A DNA stretch of 64,000 nt. Source: JADHLJ01 sp038118725 (GTDB lineage Bacteria > Pseudomonadota > Alphaproteobacteria > Thalassobaculales > Thalassobaculaceae). The stretch is taken from NCBI GenBank assembly GCA_038118725.1, contig JAYOIK010000001.1:1-64000 (forward strand), written 5' to 3'. A model generated the notes under the pieces. The model ran no database searches, was not told the origin of the DNA, and was given only the letters and a program-made list of their open reading frames with translations. Positions 26,474-35,840 of this stretch are shown here, piece by piece. Each line of letters opens with the position of its first letter. The first letter of the stretch is position 1. The position numbers and the translations under genes are program-made.

Positions 26474-26529
26474 ACAGTCCGTGTGATGGGTGAGGTGGGC
26501 CGGAAATTCGTCTTACAAACCGTCGGATA

Positions 26530-26566
26530 TCGACGCTAGATGTGGGGATAACGGCGCTAGCGTCGA
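26530..26566. promoter_or_regulatory. 10-bp inverted repeat upstream of mttB-like gene
   Basis: TCGACGCTAG (26530-26539) and CTAGCGTCGA (26557-26566) are exact complements separated by 17 nt, ending 33 nt before the start codon. It could be an operator for a dimeric regulator or a stem in the 5' leader. GAGAAGGG follows as the ribosome binding site. Confidence 0.5.
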
Positions 26567-26599
26567 GGTAACGTCGCAATACGAGAAGGGTTCAGTTTC

Positions 26600-28165
26600 A
26601 TGAGCACGAATTCGACGGAACCGAGAGCGCGGTCGCGCGGCCGGCGCGGTGGCGGCAGGGCCGGGAATACTCGCGGCAAGGGCGAGGTGATCGAGCAACT
26701 CCCCTGGAGCCTGCCGATCAATACCGACAAGCCCACCGAGCCCTTGACCGAGGAGGGGATCCGGGCGGTTCATGAGGGTGCGATGCGGATCCTGGAGGAG
26801 ATCGGGATCGAGTTCCTCAATCCCGAGGCGGTCGAGATCCTCGCCAAGGCCGGCTGTATCGTCGAGGGCGAGAACGTGCGGATGGGCCGCGATCTGGTCA
26901 TGGAAACCCTGAAGGGCGTGCCGCGCACCTTCACGATCACGCCGCGAAACCCGGAACGGACGCTCGAGATCGGCGGCGACCGCATGGTCTTCGGCAATGT
27001 CTCAAGCCCGCCCAACTGTTCCGACCTGGACCGTGGACGCAGAACCGGCACCCGCGAGAGCTACCGGGACTTGATCAAGCTCACTCAATATTTCAACTGC
27101 ATCCATTTCGCCGGCGGCTATCCGGTCGAGCCGATCGATATTCACCCCTCGATCCGTCATCTCGATTGTCTCTATGACAAGCTGACGCTGACCGACAAGG
27201 TCGCGCACGCCTATTGCCTGGGCAAGGAGCGGGTCGAGGACGTTATGGAGATGGTCCGTATAGCCTGCGGTCTGACCCACGAGGAATTCGAGGCCAAACC
27301 CCGGATGTACTCCAACATCAACTCAACCTCGCCCTTGAAGCATGACTACCCGATGCTCGACGGGGCGATGCGGCTGGCCCGGCGGGGGCAGCCGACGGTG
27401 GTGACGCCGTTCACCCTGGCCGGTGCCATGGCGCCGGTGACGATGATTGGCGCGGTCACCCAGTCGATGGCCGAGGGGCTGGCGGCGATCGTGCTGCTTC
27501 AGCTAATCCGGCCGGGCTGTCCCACGGCGATCGGAACCTTTACCTCGAATGTCGACATGCGCACCGGCGCGCCGGCCTTCGGAACCCCGGAATACATGCG
27601 CGCGACCCAGATGTCCGGTCAGATGGCGCGATTCTACGGTCTGCCTCTCAGAGCCTCCAATGCTTGCGCGGCGAACACGCCGGACAGTCAATCGGCCTGG
27701 GAGAGCGCGTTCTCGCTTTGGGCGGCGATCTCGGCCCAGGTGAACATGGTCTATCACGCGGCGGGTTGGCTTGAGGGCGGGCTCTGCGCCTCCTACGAGA
27801 AGTTCGTGATGGATTGCGAGACCCTGCAGCAAATGATCGTCTATATGCGCCCGACGCCTGTGAACGATGGCGAGATCGCTTTCGACGCGGTCAAGGATGT
27901 CGGCGCGGGCGGCCATTTCTTCGGCACCGCGCATACCCAGGAACGCTACGAGACCGCGTTCTACAAACCCTTCCTGTCGGACTGGTCGAATTTCGAGAAC
28001 TGGGAGGAGCGCGGCGCGGTTCAGACACCGGAACGCGCGAACGGTATCTGGAAGCGTATTCTCGAGGAATTCGAGGCCCCGCCGATCGATCCCGCGATCG
28101 ACGAGGAACTCCAGGCCTTCGTCGCCAAGCGCAAGGAAGAGGGCGGCGCGCCGACCGACTTCTAA
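26600..28165 (+). CDS. MttB-like trimethylamine methyltransferase family protein, non-pyrrolysine
   Basis: The 521-residue protein belongs to COG5598, corrinoid-dependent methyltransferases that demethylate quaternary or tertiary amines. The N-terminal ~40 residues are basic and Arg/Gly-rich; the TIM-barrel body includes LEEIGIEFLNPEAVEIL and SNACAANTPDSQSAWE. There is no in-frame UAG, so this is the non-Pyl branch, whose known members act on glycine betaine, proline betaine or carnitine. No corrinoid protein (MttC/MtgC) or reductive activase is adjacent. The terminal MAGGAP-like tail is replaced by EEGGAPTDF. Confidence 0.88.
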   Translation: MSTNSTEPRARSRGRRGGGRAGNTRGKGEVIEQLPWSLPINTDKPTEPLTEEGIRAVHEGAMRILEEIGIEFLNPEAVEILAKAGCIVEGENVRMGRDLVMETLKGVPRTFTITPRNPERTLEIGGDRMVFGNVSSPPNCSDLDRGRRTGTRESYRDLIKLTQYFNCIHFAGGYPVEPIDIHPSIRHLDCLYDKLTLTDKVAHAYCLGKERVEDVMEMVRIACGLTHEEFEAKPRMYSNINSTSPLKHDYPMLDGAMRLARRGQPTVVTPFTLAGAMAPVTMIGAVTQSMAEGLAAIVLLQLIRPGCPTAIGTFTSNVDMRTGAPAFGTPEYMRATQMSGQMARFYGLPLRASNACAANTPDSQSAWESAFSLWAAISAQVNMVYHAAGWLEGGLCASYEKFVMDCETLQQMIVYMRPTPVNDGEIAFDAVKDVGAGGHFFGTAHTQERYETAFYKPFLSDWSNFENWEERGAVQTPERANGIWKRILEEFEAPPIDPAIDEELQAFVAKRKEEGGAPTDF

Positions 28166-28185
28166 TCGCCGCCGCGCCGGTTCGG

Positions 28186-29025
28186 TTAACCCGGCGCCCA
28201 GCCGTAGACCTTGGTCAAGCTGTCGCCCATGAGGGTCGCGCGATCACTGTCCGACAACTCGCTGGTCAACCGGAACGGCTCCACCGCCTGTTCGTAGGTC
28301 AAAAGGTGGATCGCCCGGGTCCAGTCGGTGCCCCAGATGCAACGCTCCAGCCCGTAGGCCTTGAAGATCTGGCCGAGCGGCGCCCAGATATCGTCATAGG
28401 GGTAGGCTTGGTGCGAGAGAGTGCAGGCGCCGCTGATCTTGATGGCGATATTATCGTGATCCGCGAGTTTCAGGACATTCGGGAGATCTCCGAAGGGATT
28501 TGCCGGCGCCGGCGGCTCGAAAGGCTGCTTGAGGCCCACATGGTCGATCACCAGCCGCGTGTTCGGATGCGCCGCCGCCAGCTTCGCGGCGTGCTCCAAC
28601 AATCCCCAGCAAAGAAGATTTACCGGCAGGGAATGGCGTGCCGCCGCGTTTAGAACGGTCTTGATGCCGGGATCGTCCGGGCTAAGCGTTGAGTCGCCAT
28701 GGGTCAGCATGATCCGAATGCCGACCGTGCCGTCGCGGCCCGCCCACTCGCTTATCGTCTCCTCGACCCCCGGGTCGGTGGGGTCGACCGGCTTGATCAG
28801 CGCGAAACGGGTCGGATGCGCGGCGTGGACGTCGATCGCGTAGCTCGCGTCATAGCGATACATGGAGAACGGCGAGACCAGGATCGCGCCGTCGACGCCG
28901 ACCGCGTCCATGGCCGCGACCATGTCGTCGCCGGTGACCTCGGGCGGCCCGGCCAGATGTCCGATCCAGGGGCGTTCCGGGCGGTCTCTCTCATAGGCGT
29001 GAACCTGGGCGTCGATGATCGGCAT
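28186..29025 (-). CDS. Amidohydrolase family (amidohydrolase-2) TIM-barrel hydrolase
   Basis: A 279-residue metal-dependent hydrolase related to 2-pyrone-4,6-dicarboxylate lactonase and ACMSD. The N-terminal metal motif is IIDAQVHAYE, where the first His of the usual HxH is Gln. Further conserved parts are RLVIDHVGLKQP and, near the C-terminus, CIWGTDWTRA with the catalytic Asp. Such enzymes open lactones or decarboxylate. It converges with the mttB-like gene 20 nt away and is divergent from the TauD gene across a repeat-bearing gap. Substrate unknown. Confidence 0.82.
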   Translation of the reverse strand: MPIIDAQVHAYERDRPERPWIGHLAGPPEVTGDDMVAAMDAVGVDGAILVSPFSMYRYDASYAIDVHAAHPTRFALIKPVDPTDPGVEETISEWAGRDGTVGIRIMLTHGDSTLSPDDPGIKTVLNAAARHSLPVNLLCWGLLEHAAKLAAAHPNTRLVIDHVGLKQPFEPPAPANPFGDLPNVLKLADHDNIAIKISGACTLSHQAYPYDDIWAPLGQIFKAYGLERCIWGTDWTRAIHLLTYEQAVEPFRLTSELSDSDRATLMGDSLTKVYGWAPG

Positions 29026-29183
29026 GGCGCTTATCTCCCGTTTGAAGTCTCAGCGTGCAATGAAGTGTTCCGGCGAGGCAATCGAAACCGTGATCCGGTT
29101 GGTGATCCCTTGGCCCGCGCGAGGGCGGCTCGCCAGTGTTACGTCAAGACCGGGTTACAAATCCTCGCGGTCGAACTTTCCGT

Positions 29184-29323
29184 ATCCCCGACGAAGGTCG
29201 GGGTCGACGCCTGTGGCGCTAGCTAGTTCGGGATAGTAGAGCACAAGGACGTGTCGTAGGTTGTGATCAGGTATCCGTCACATTGAAAGTGCTCAGGCGT
29301 CGGCCCCGACCTTCGTCGGGGAT
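29184..29323. repeat. Intergenic inverted-repeat element, type D
   Basis: Arms 29184-29213 and 29294-29323 are complementary at 29 of 30 positions; each arm holds its own hairpin CCCCGACGAAGGTCGGGG. It occupies the 402-nt divergent gap between the amidohydrolase and the TauD-family gene. No gene is supported in that gap. Confidence 0.82.
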
Positions 29324-29427
29324 GCGAGGCGTTTGGATGTTCACCATTCCGGGCGCGGGTCGACGGCGCCCAGGTTTTCAATGGAGTTCGTGACTTCTGA
29401 TTGGCATTATCGGGCCTTATTCTAGTG

Positions 29428-30318
29428 ATGGCGAATGAGATTGGTACGATGGCCGGACCGGATATCCAGGTGATTGCGAGCGGAGCCGCATTGGGCGCCG
29501 AGATTGTGGGCCTCGATCTGGCCGGTGAGATCGGGGAGGAGGCTTTCGATAGAGTGCTGCGCGCCTGGGCAGAGCATCTGGTTTTGAGGTTTCGGGGGCA
29601 GGATCTGGACGAGGCCGCGTTGCTGCGGTTTTCCCGCCGTTTCGGCGCGCTCGATCCGAACCCGACACGCCCGGTTCAGGTGGCTAACCATCCGACCAGC
29701 AACGAGATCAACATTATCTCGAATATCGTGGTTGACGGAGCTCCCATTGGCGGGTTGGGGAATTCCGAGCTCGTCTGGCATCAGGACATGAGCTACAAGC
29801 CGCTGCCGCCCAAGGCGAGTATTCTCTATGGCGTGGAGACGCCCGAAACAGGCGGCGATACTTGGTTCTATAACCTCTACGCCGCCTATGAGACCCTGCC
29901 CGAGGCTTTGCGGGAACGGATCGAGGGGCGCTCGTGCAAGCACGACGCGACTCGAAATTCCGCCGGGCAGCTGCGCGCCGGTTTCGAGGCGGAATACGCG
30001 AACCAGGACCGGCCCGGCGCCGTGCATCCCCTGGTCATTCGCCATCCCGATACCGGACGCGCGGCCTTGCATCTGGGACGTCGACCGAATGCCTGGATCG
30101 TCGGGTTGCCGGACGATGAGAGCGACGGGCTTCTGGATGAGCTGTGGGCGCATGTCGAGAACGGTGGCCACCACTGGGCGCAGCAATGGCGCGAGGGGGA
30201 CGTGGTGATCTGGGATAATCGCTGCACCTTGCATCGCCGAGGGACCCTGGATCCGGCGCAACGCCGTCTCATGTACCGCACCCAGGTCAGCGGCGGCGCG
30301 GCGCCGGTCGCCGCGTGA
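29428..30318 (+). CDS. TauD/TfdA family 2-oxoglutarate dioxygenase
   Basis: This Fe(II)/2OG oxygenase of about 296 residues has the metal motif HxD in LVWHQDMSY, a distal His in CTLHRRG, and the 2OG-binding Arg in RRLMYRTQV. Family members hydroxylate taurine, alkylsulfates, 2,4-D or other acids, often to release sulfite or open the substrate. The first ATG is at 29428; ATG 29449 is also possible, and neither has a strong ribosome binding site. A flavin monooxygenase gene follows after 34 nt, a pairing seen in organosulfur or chelator use. Confidence 0.87.
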   Translation: MANEIGTMAGPDIQVIASGAALGAEIVGLDLAGEIGEEAFDRVLRAWAEHLVLRFRGQDLDEAALLRFSRRFGALDPNPTRPVQVANHPTSNEINIISNIVVDGAPIGGLGNSELVWHQDMSYKPLPPKASILYGVETPETGGDTWFYNLYAAYETLPEALRERIEGRSCKHDATRNSAGQLRAGFEAEYANQDRPGAVHPLVIRHPDTGRAALHLGRRPNAWIVGLPDDESDGLLDELWAHVENGGHHWAQQWREGDVVIWDNRCTLHRRGTLDPAQRRLMYRTQVSGGAAPVAA

Positions 30319-30352
30319 CCCGCGCGAGAGTCTTCCAAGGAAGCCGAGCCGC

Positions 30353-31660
30353 ATGAGCCGCCAACTGCATCTCAACCTGTTCATTCATAGCCGGGGACAT
30401 CACGAGGCCTCGTGGCGGCACCCCGACGCCACGCCGCTGTCGGTCTTCGATATCCGCTACTACCAGGATCTGGCGGCGAAGGCCGAGGCGGGGCTGTTCG
30501 ACTCGATCTTTCTGGCCGACCAGCTCGCCCTCGGGGACGATATCGTCAATGGCCCGCGCACCGGCCTGGAGCCGGTCACCATGCTTGCCGCGCTGGCCAC
30601 GGGGACCAGACGGATCGGTCTGATCGCGACCGCGTCCACCACCTATACCGAGCCTTTTAATCTCGCGCGTCAATTCGCCTCGATCGACCATATCAGCGGC
30701 GGTCGGGTGGGCTGGAACATCGTTACCTCCTGGCTGGCGACGGCGGCGGGGAACTATGGTGGCGACAAGCCGGTCAGCCATGCCGATCGCTATGCCCGCG
30801 GCGAGGAATTCATGACCGTGGTCAAGGCGCTTTGGGATAGTTGGGCCGACGACGCCGTCGTCGACGATCGCGAGGCCGGGATTTACGCGCGCTCCGGCGC
30901 GATCCAGCGCATTGACCACAAAGGCGAATTCTACCAGGTCGCGGGCCCCCTGAACGTGCCGCGGGGCCCGCAAGGACGCCCGGTTCTGGTCCAGGCGGGG
31001 TCCTCGGAAACCGGACGTGATTTTGCCGCCCGTCATGCCGAGGCAATCTTTACCGCGCAGATGGAGAAGGCCACGGCCCAGGTTTTTTACAAGGATCTGA
31101 AAGCCAGGGTGACGGCGGCGGGGCGCTCGGTCGACCAGGCGCTTATCCTGCCGGGGCTTAGCCCGTTGATCGCCGAAACCGAGGCCGAGGCCAAACGTCT
31201 CGCAGATGAGTTGGGCGCGCTGACCGATCCCGAAGTCGGGCGCAAGCGGATGTCGGCGCGCTTCGGCGGCCATGACTTTTCGCATCTGCCGCTGGACCAA
31301 CCGCTCTCGGTCGAGGATTTCCCCGATCCCGAAACCATCCAGGCGGCGCGCAGCCGGACCGAGGTGATCGTCGGCCTGGTGCGGCGCGAGAAGCCGACCC
31401 TGCGGCAACTTCTGGCGATGCTCGCCGGCGCGCGTGGGCACCATGTCTTCGCCGGCACGCCGGAGCAGGTCGCGGATCTGATGGTCGACTGGTTCGAGGA
31501 CGGCGCCGCCGACGGTTTCAACGTCATGCCGCCGATCCTGCCGTCGATGCTGGAGGTCTTCATCGCCGAGGTGGTGCCGATCCTGCGCGCGCGGGGATTG
31601 TTTCGGAGTGAGTATGCCGGCGAAACCCTACGGGACCACTATGGTCTGGATCGCCCTTGA
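30353..31660 (+). CDS. LLM-class flavin-dependent monooxygenase (NtaA/SnaA/DszA type)
   Basis: A 435-residue bacterial-luciferase-like TIM-barrel enzyme using reduced FMN from a separate reductase. Conserved features are the N-terminal LNLFIHSRGHHEASWRHP, the segment EPFNLARQFASIDHISGGRVGWNIVTS, and the phosphate-binding region VLVQAGSSETGRDFAARHAE. Relatives oxidise nitrilotriacetate, pristinamycin precursors or dibenzothiophene sulfone. AAGGAAG lies upstream. It is co-directional with the TauD-like gene, and no flavin reductase is adjacent. Confidence 0.9.
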   Translation: MSRQLHLNLFIHSRGHHEASWRHPDATPLSVFDIRYYQDLAAKAEAGLFDSIFLADQLALGDDIVNGPRTGLEPVTMLAALATGTRRIGLIATASTTYTEPFNLARQFASIDHISGGRVGWNIVTSWLATAAGNYGGDKPVSHADRYARGEEFMTVVKALWDSWADDAVVDDREAGIYARSGAIQRIDHKGEFYQVAGPLNVPRGPQGRPVLVQAGSSETGRDFAARHAEAIFTAQMEKATAQVFYKDLKARVTAAGRSVDQALILPGLSPLIAETEAEAKRLADELGALTDPEVGRKRMSARFGGHDFSHLPLDQPLSVEDFPDPETIQAARSRTEVIVGLVRREKPTLRQLLAMLAGARGHHVFAGTPEQVADLMVDWFEDGAADGFNVMPPILPSMLEVFIAEVVPILRARGLFRSEYAGETLRDHYGLDRP

Positions 31661-31669
31661 AGCCAGTGG

Positions 31670-32614
31670 CTATCGCGCGATCACACTGACAGGAACGGTC
31701 TTGAACAGCGTCCGCGCCGCTTCCAGGGGGAATTGTCTGGCCGCCAATTGGCGATCGATGTCTCGGGCCAACCGTTCACGCGAGACCTCGGCGTCGGGCC
31801 TAAGCACCCGATCCTCTTGGAACCGGTCAATGGTTACGCCGTGGCGACGCTCCATCCAGCCTTCCCCGAGCGCCCAGTTGATGATGATCTGACGATGGGG
31901 GCCTGGAGTCGAGGCGGCGGCGGTCGCGCCGTGCCAGGAGATCGGTCCGTCCATCATGATAAGGCCGCGGTTCGGACCGAACGGCACGCGACGCGCGGTT
32001 TGAAGCATCTCGCTCGGGCGATCGCCGCTTATATCGCCAAGCGTCGGTTTCGCGAGGAAGTCTCGGTCATCGCGCCCGGCGCCCGGACCAAGGATGTCGG
32101 TGCCTCTCAGGGTCTCCCCGGCGTCGTCGACATAGATGATGCAGGTCCCGAGCAGCAGGGGATTGTGATAGTGCGTGTGCGGTTGAATTCCCTCGAAGGG
32201 TTTCGAGATCTGCAATAGATCGCACATAGCAACCACGAGTTCACCATCGCCCGGCTCCATCTCGTCGAAGAGCGGACGTCCAAGCCAGGCCATGGCCTCG
32301 CGGACGATATCTGGAACCACGCTGGTGATGAAGTCGCCCCAGAAATCCGCCTGGTCTCGCGGGAGACTCTGGAGCATCCCTTTTCTCAGCAAGGAAAGTT
32401 GTAGGCGGCCTCCATCATCTTGCGCGGAAAATCCGCGTTTATCGGGCCAATGCTCGAGGATTTGATCGAACAGACACGCGGGAAGCAGGTCATCGACAAC
32501 GAGATGCGGAAACGGGCGATCCCGGTAATCGGTGCGCGTCGCGGAGAACAGGGTTTGCGGGGACGTGTCGGGCATTGAGGCGAACCGAGGGTTTGGCTGA
32601 TCGCTATCCGTCAC
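31670..32614 (-). CDS. Putative 2OG-Fe(II) oxygenase
   Basis: A 314-residue protein with features of the double-stranded beta-helix oxygenases: an N-terminal PFPHLVVDDLLPACLFDQIL, typical of prolyl-4-hydroxylase-like proteins, a candidate metal-site segment QPHTHYHNPLLLGTCIIYVDD, then DGPISWHGATA and HRQIIINWAL, which would supply the distal His and the 2OG-binding Arg. The first ligand motif is HxH rather than HxD, so activity or metal geometry may differ. The start is a GTG (ATG at 32575 is possible). It is the last gene of the minus-strand operon, 24 nt after the thiolase-like gene. Confidence 0.55.
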   Translation of the reverse strand: MTDSDQPNPRFASMPDTSPQTLFSATRTDYRDRPFPHLVVDDLLPACLFDQILEHWPDKRGFSAQDDGGRLQLSLLRKGMLQSLPRDQADFWGDFITSVVPDIVREAMAWLGRPLFDEMEPGDGELVVAMCDLLQISKPFEGIQPHTHYHNPLLLGTCIIYVDDAGETLRGTDILGPGAGRDDRDFLAKPTLGDISGDRPSEMLQTARRVPFGPNRGLIMMDGPISWHGATAAASTPGPHRQIIINWALGEGWMERRHGVTIDRFQEDRVLRPDAEVSRERLARDIDRQLAARQFPLEAARTLFKTVPVSVIAR

Positions 32615-32638
32615 GGAATTCTCGATCTCGAAGCGAGG

Positions 32639-34162
32639 TTAGGTCAACCGGAACGTGTTCCTGTCGGTACCGTTCGCGACCGTTCCCGTCAGACCCACGC
32701 ATTCCTGGCGCATCATGGTTTCCAGGTCCTGCCGCCCCCCCGCGACCGTTGCCAGAAACCTTGGTGCCACTGAATCGTGGGGCCGACCGAGACGACCAAC
32801 CACGATACCGCGTTCCGGGATGCCGTCCCGTCCCACGCAAATCGTATAGGTCTCGATCCAGCCTGGCCCCGATGGTTGCTCGATAAGGCGCGGGCCCGCG
32901 CGTGCGTCCAGGCGATCCTGATAATCCACGGGATTTTCGCGCCGCCAGGAGGTGAAGGGCGGCGGCGCGCTGGAATAGATGCCCGCCAAGTGTTTGCTAA
33001 GATACCCGCCGTTCGCCGTCACCATTCCGAACTCACCCGGGGCTTGGCGGAGGACTTCGACCATGGCCGCGATCGCGTTCATGGAATAGTTGTTCCCCGC
33101 CCCGCCATGGAAAGGCAGGCCCCCGGTGACCGTTAGCGGCCTCGGGTCTGTTTCGGCGATGCCGAGTTCCCTCCGCGCGATCTCCACCGCCGAGGGAAAG
33201 CAGGAATAGAGATCAAAGTGATTTACCTCGTCGATGCCGCGCCGCGCCATGGCCAGGGCCCGCTCTCCCATCACGCCGATGGCCGGGCAGGAGTGATAAT
33301 CCATGCGCTCGGACACATGCCAGATCTCGGTGGTGTCGGCGCAGCCGTGAAGATAAATCCAACGGTCTTGCGGGATGCCCAGGGACCGCGCGTGCCCGGT
33401 TGAGGTCAGCAGAAGCGCCGCCGATTGGTTTACCTGGTTCATGGCGTTCATGAATTTCGTGTACGGCCAGCCGACATAGCGATTTTTTGGGCCGGGCGAG
33501 GCGATCTCCTCGGCGGTGCGCGAAATCGGGAACCAGGCGTGGCGCGAGGTGGCGGCGACGGCGCTGAAGCCCGCGAAGAGGGAGCCCATCGCCGCCTGAT
33601 GCGCCTCGATGGAACGGTCGAGACGGGCGCGCAGGGCGTTTTCGAACAATGGGTAGACATGCGCCGCCTGCCAGACTCCATGGGCGCGCTCGTGATCACT
33701 TACCATGGCCCGGTCCGGCCAAATCAGCGCCGGGTCGCTGGATGATGGGAGGTCCCAGTTCGGTTTGGTCCCGGACTTGATAAGCCGGCGCGCGTTGTCG
33801 ATCGCTTCCGCTCCGGTCAGCAACACCATCCGGTGACGGCCTGCCGCGATCGCCTCGGAGAATAGATTCACCAGACCCTGGGGGGCATTGCCGCCGTCGG
33901 GCGCGATCCAACGCTGGGCGTCGGCCATTTCGAGACGATTGGCCAGCGCTTCCGGCGTGTTCCGCATCGGCTCGCGAAAGCTTTTGACCACCGCCAGGCC
34001 GTCGGCGGATGAGAGGGCATCGCGGCGCAATCCCGCGTCCTCCGCCGCCGCCAACGCCGCCCGTTCCATTAGATCAAGTGGGGTGGAGAGCGTATCTAGT
34101 GGCTCGTCGCGAACGGTGATCTGTCCGACACCGATGATAATCGGGAACGCGTCGCCGCTCAT
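32639..34162 (-). CDS. Thiolase-like acetyl-CoA acetyltransferase family protein
   Basis: The 507-residue protein resembles SCP2-type thiolases. N-terminal PIIIGVGQITVRDEP and the GGNAPQGLVNLFSEAI region match the group, while the N-terminal nucleophilic Cys of classical thiolases is not visible there. Later motifs are DLYSCFPSAVEIARRELG and GGLPFHGGAGNNYSMNA. A C-terminal extension of about 100 residues follows (OB-fold-like in this family). It may cleave or condense acyl-CoA thioesters, or act only as a scaffold. I used the ATG at 34162, which avoids overlap with the upstream ligase stop; 34195 is the longer alternative. Confidence 0.75.
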   Translation of the reverse strand: MSGDAFPIIIGVGQITVRDEPLDTLSTPLDLMERAALAAAEDAGLRRDALSSADGLAVVKSFREPMRNTPEALANRLEMADAQRWIAPDGGNAPQGLVNLFSEAIAAGRHRMVLLTGAEAIDNARRLIKSGTKPNWDLPSSSDPALIWPDRAMVSDHERAHGVWQAAHVYPLFENALRARLDRSIEAHQAAMGSLFAGFSAVAATSRHAWFPISRTAEEIASPGPKNRYVGWPYTKFMNAMNQVNQSAALLLTSTGHARSLGIPQDRWIYLHGCADTTEIWHVSERMDYHSCPAIGVMGERALAMARRGIDEVNHFDLYSCFPSAVEIARRELGIAETDPRPLTVTGGLPFHGGAGNNYSMNAIAAMVEVLRQAPGEFGMVTANGGYLSKHLAGIYSSAPPPFTSWRRENPVDYQDRLDARAGPRLIEQPSGPGWIETYTICVGRDGIPERGIVVGRLGRPHDSVAPRFLATVAGGRQDLETMMRQECVGLTGTVANGTDRNTFRLT

Positions 34163-34175
34163 GTCGCGCCGCCGT

Positions 34176-35816
34176 TCATGTCGCATCCGGGGCAACCGAC
34201 TGGGCCCAGCGGTTGTCGGTCTTGCCGCTCGGGCCGCGTTGCACCGCCTCCACGAAAAGCCAGGCCTTGGGAAGTTTATAGCGTGCGATGTGACGGTGCG
34301 CCTCGGCCTCCAAGGCGTCGCGGTCGGGTGCCGCGCCGGGGCGGAGTTGCACCAGCGCGACCACTTCCTGGCCCCAGCGCGGGCTTGGCCTGCTGGTCAC
34401 CGTGACATCGGCGACGTTGGGGTGATGCTTGATCGCGTCCTCGACTTCCTCGGCGAAGATCTTCTCGCCGCCGGAGTTGATGGTGAAGGACTCGCGGCCA
34501 TGGAACTCGATCTCGCCATTGTCGAGTAGCCGGACACGATCACCACCGATCAGATGGCGCGTGCCGTCGATCTCGGGAAAAGTCTCGCGTGTCTTCTTCT
34601 CGTCGCCGAGATAGCCGTAGGGCACGGCGCCGCGCTTTGCGACCCAGCCTAGACCGTCATGGCCAGGCGCGAGAACGGTGCGGAGATCTTCGTCGAGAAC
34701 CACGGTGGCGGGAGAGGTGCGAAACCGCGCGCCCCTGACCTCTCCGCTCTTGTCGCTAAGTCGAAAGCCTTGCGGGCCGGACTCGGACGACCCGAACGCA
34801 TCCAGCAGCTTGATTCCGGGGAGCGCCTCGAGCAGCGCCGCCTTAACCGGCGGAGAGAGAATCGCGCCGGTGTTGTACAGCAGCCCGAGGCTCGACCAGT
34901 CATGGCCGCCGTCGCGGATCTCCTCGAGAAGCGGCCGCCCGTAGGCGTCTCCGATGATCAGCAACATATCGGCGCGATGGCGCTCGACAGTCCTGGCCAG
35001 GTCGGCCACATCCAGCCGCTCGACCTGTTCCTGGATGATCACGGTGTTGCCGGCCAACAGGGCGGCCAGCGCGGTCTGGCAACCCGCGCCATGCATGAAG
35101 GGAGGGGCGGGGAGGTTGCGTCGATGCTTCTGGGCGCATGCGCGTTCAATGAAAGCGTCCACATCCGTCAAAGCGGTTCCATCCAATGACCGCCCGTTCA
35201 GATTCTCCCATATTGAATCCTCCTGGCGCCACAGCACGCCCTTGGGCATCCCCGTGGTGCCGCCGGTATAGGTGCAATAAATGTCGTCGGGCGACGGTGT
35301 TGTCGGCACCGGGGCGCCCGAGGATGCGGCGAGCAAGGCCTCGTAATCGACCGCGCCCGGCAAGAGTGGCATCCCGGATCCGTCGGCGACTTGGATCAGC
35401 ATGCGCAAGGACGGTATCTCGGCGAGCACCGGGGCCAGAATGTCGGCGAAACACGCATGGTAGACGAGCGCCGTCGGCTGGGCATCGTTGAACAGATACA
35501 GCAGTTCCTCGCCGACATAGCGATAGTTGACGTTGAACGGGATCGCTCTTGCCTTGAACGTGGCGATCATCGCCTCAAGATAGGTTGGGCAGTTGTACAT
35601 CAGCAGGCCGACACGATCCTGGCCCACCTCCCAGTTCTCCAGTTCCTGGCGCTCGATATGAATCGTAATGTCGTTCCCGACCAGGACGTTCGCCAGACGC
35701 CGTGTCCGTTCCGTCAAGCCGGCGTAGTCAAGGCGGGTATCGCCCATGACGATCGCGTCGCGCTTGGGCACGGCCGCCGCGACGGCTTCCTGGATCGAGG
35801 AAATGGTGAGCGTCAT
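34176..35816 (-). CDS. Acyl-CoA ligase (FadD-like AMP-binding enzyme)
   Basis: A 546-residue adenylating enzyme that forms acyl-CoA from an acid, ATP and CoA. The AMP-binding P-loop is YTGGTTGMPKGVLW, followed by GSSESGPQ, the GDRVRLLDNGEIEFHGR hinge region and the C-terminal catalytic Lys in GPSGKTDNRW. The stretch LLMYNCPTYLEAMIATFKARAIPFNVNYRYV resembles ligases for bulky carboxylates such as sterol side-chain acids (FadD19 group) more than ordinary fatty-acid ligases. It lies 24 nt after the nitronate-monooxygenase-like gene. Confidence 0.85.
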   Translation of the reverse strand: MTLTISSIQEAVAAAVPKRDAIVMGDTRLDYAGLTERTRRLANVLVGNDITIHIERQELENWEVGQDRVGLLMYNCPTYLEAMIATFKARAIPFNVNYRYVGEELLYLFNDAQPTALVYHACFADILAPVLAEIPSLRMLIQVADGSGMPLLPGAVDYEALLAASSGAPVPTTPSPDDIYCTYTGGTTGMPKGVLWRQEDSIWENLNGRSLDGTALTDVDAFIERACAQKHRRNLPAPPFMHGAGCQTALAALLAGNTVIIQEQVERLDVADLARTVERHRADMLLIIGDAYGRPLLEEIRDGGHDWSSLGLLYNTGAILSPPVKAALLEALPGIKLLDAFGSSESGPQGFRLSDKSGEVRGARFRTSPATVVLDEDLRTVLAPGHDGLGWVAKRGAVPYGYLGDEKKTRETFPEIDGTRHLIGGDRVRLLDNGEIEFHGRESFTINSGGEKIFAEEVEDAIKHHPNVADVTVTSRPSPRWGQEVVALVQLRPGAAPDRDALEAEAHRHIARYKLPKAWLFVEAVQRGPSGKTDNRWAQSVAPDAT

Positions 35817-35840
35817 GACGGTACCGCGAGCTCCGGCGTT

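Noticed and set aside
26600..28165. Pyrrolysine-containing MttB
   Set aside because: There is no in-frame TAG in the 521 codons.
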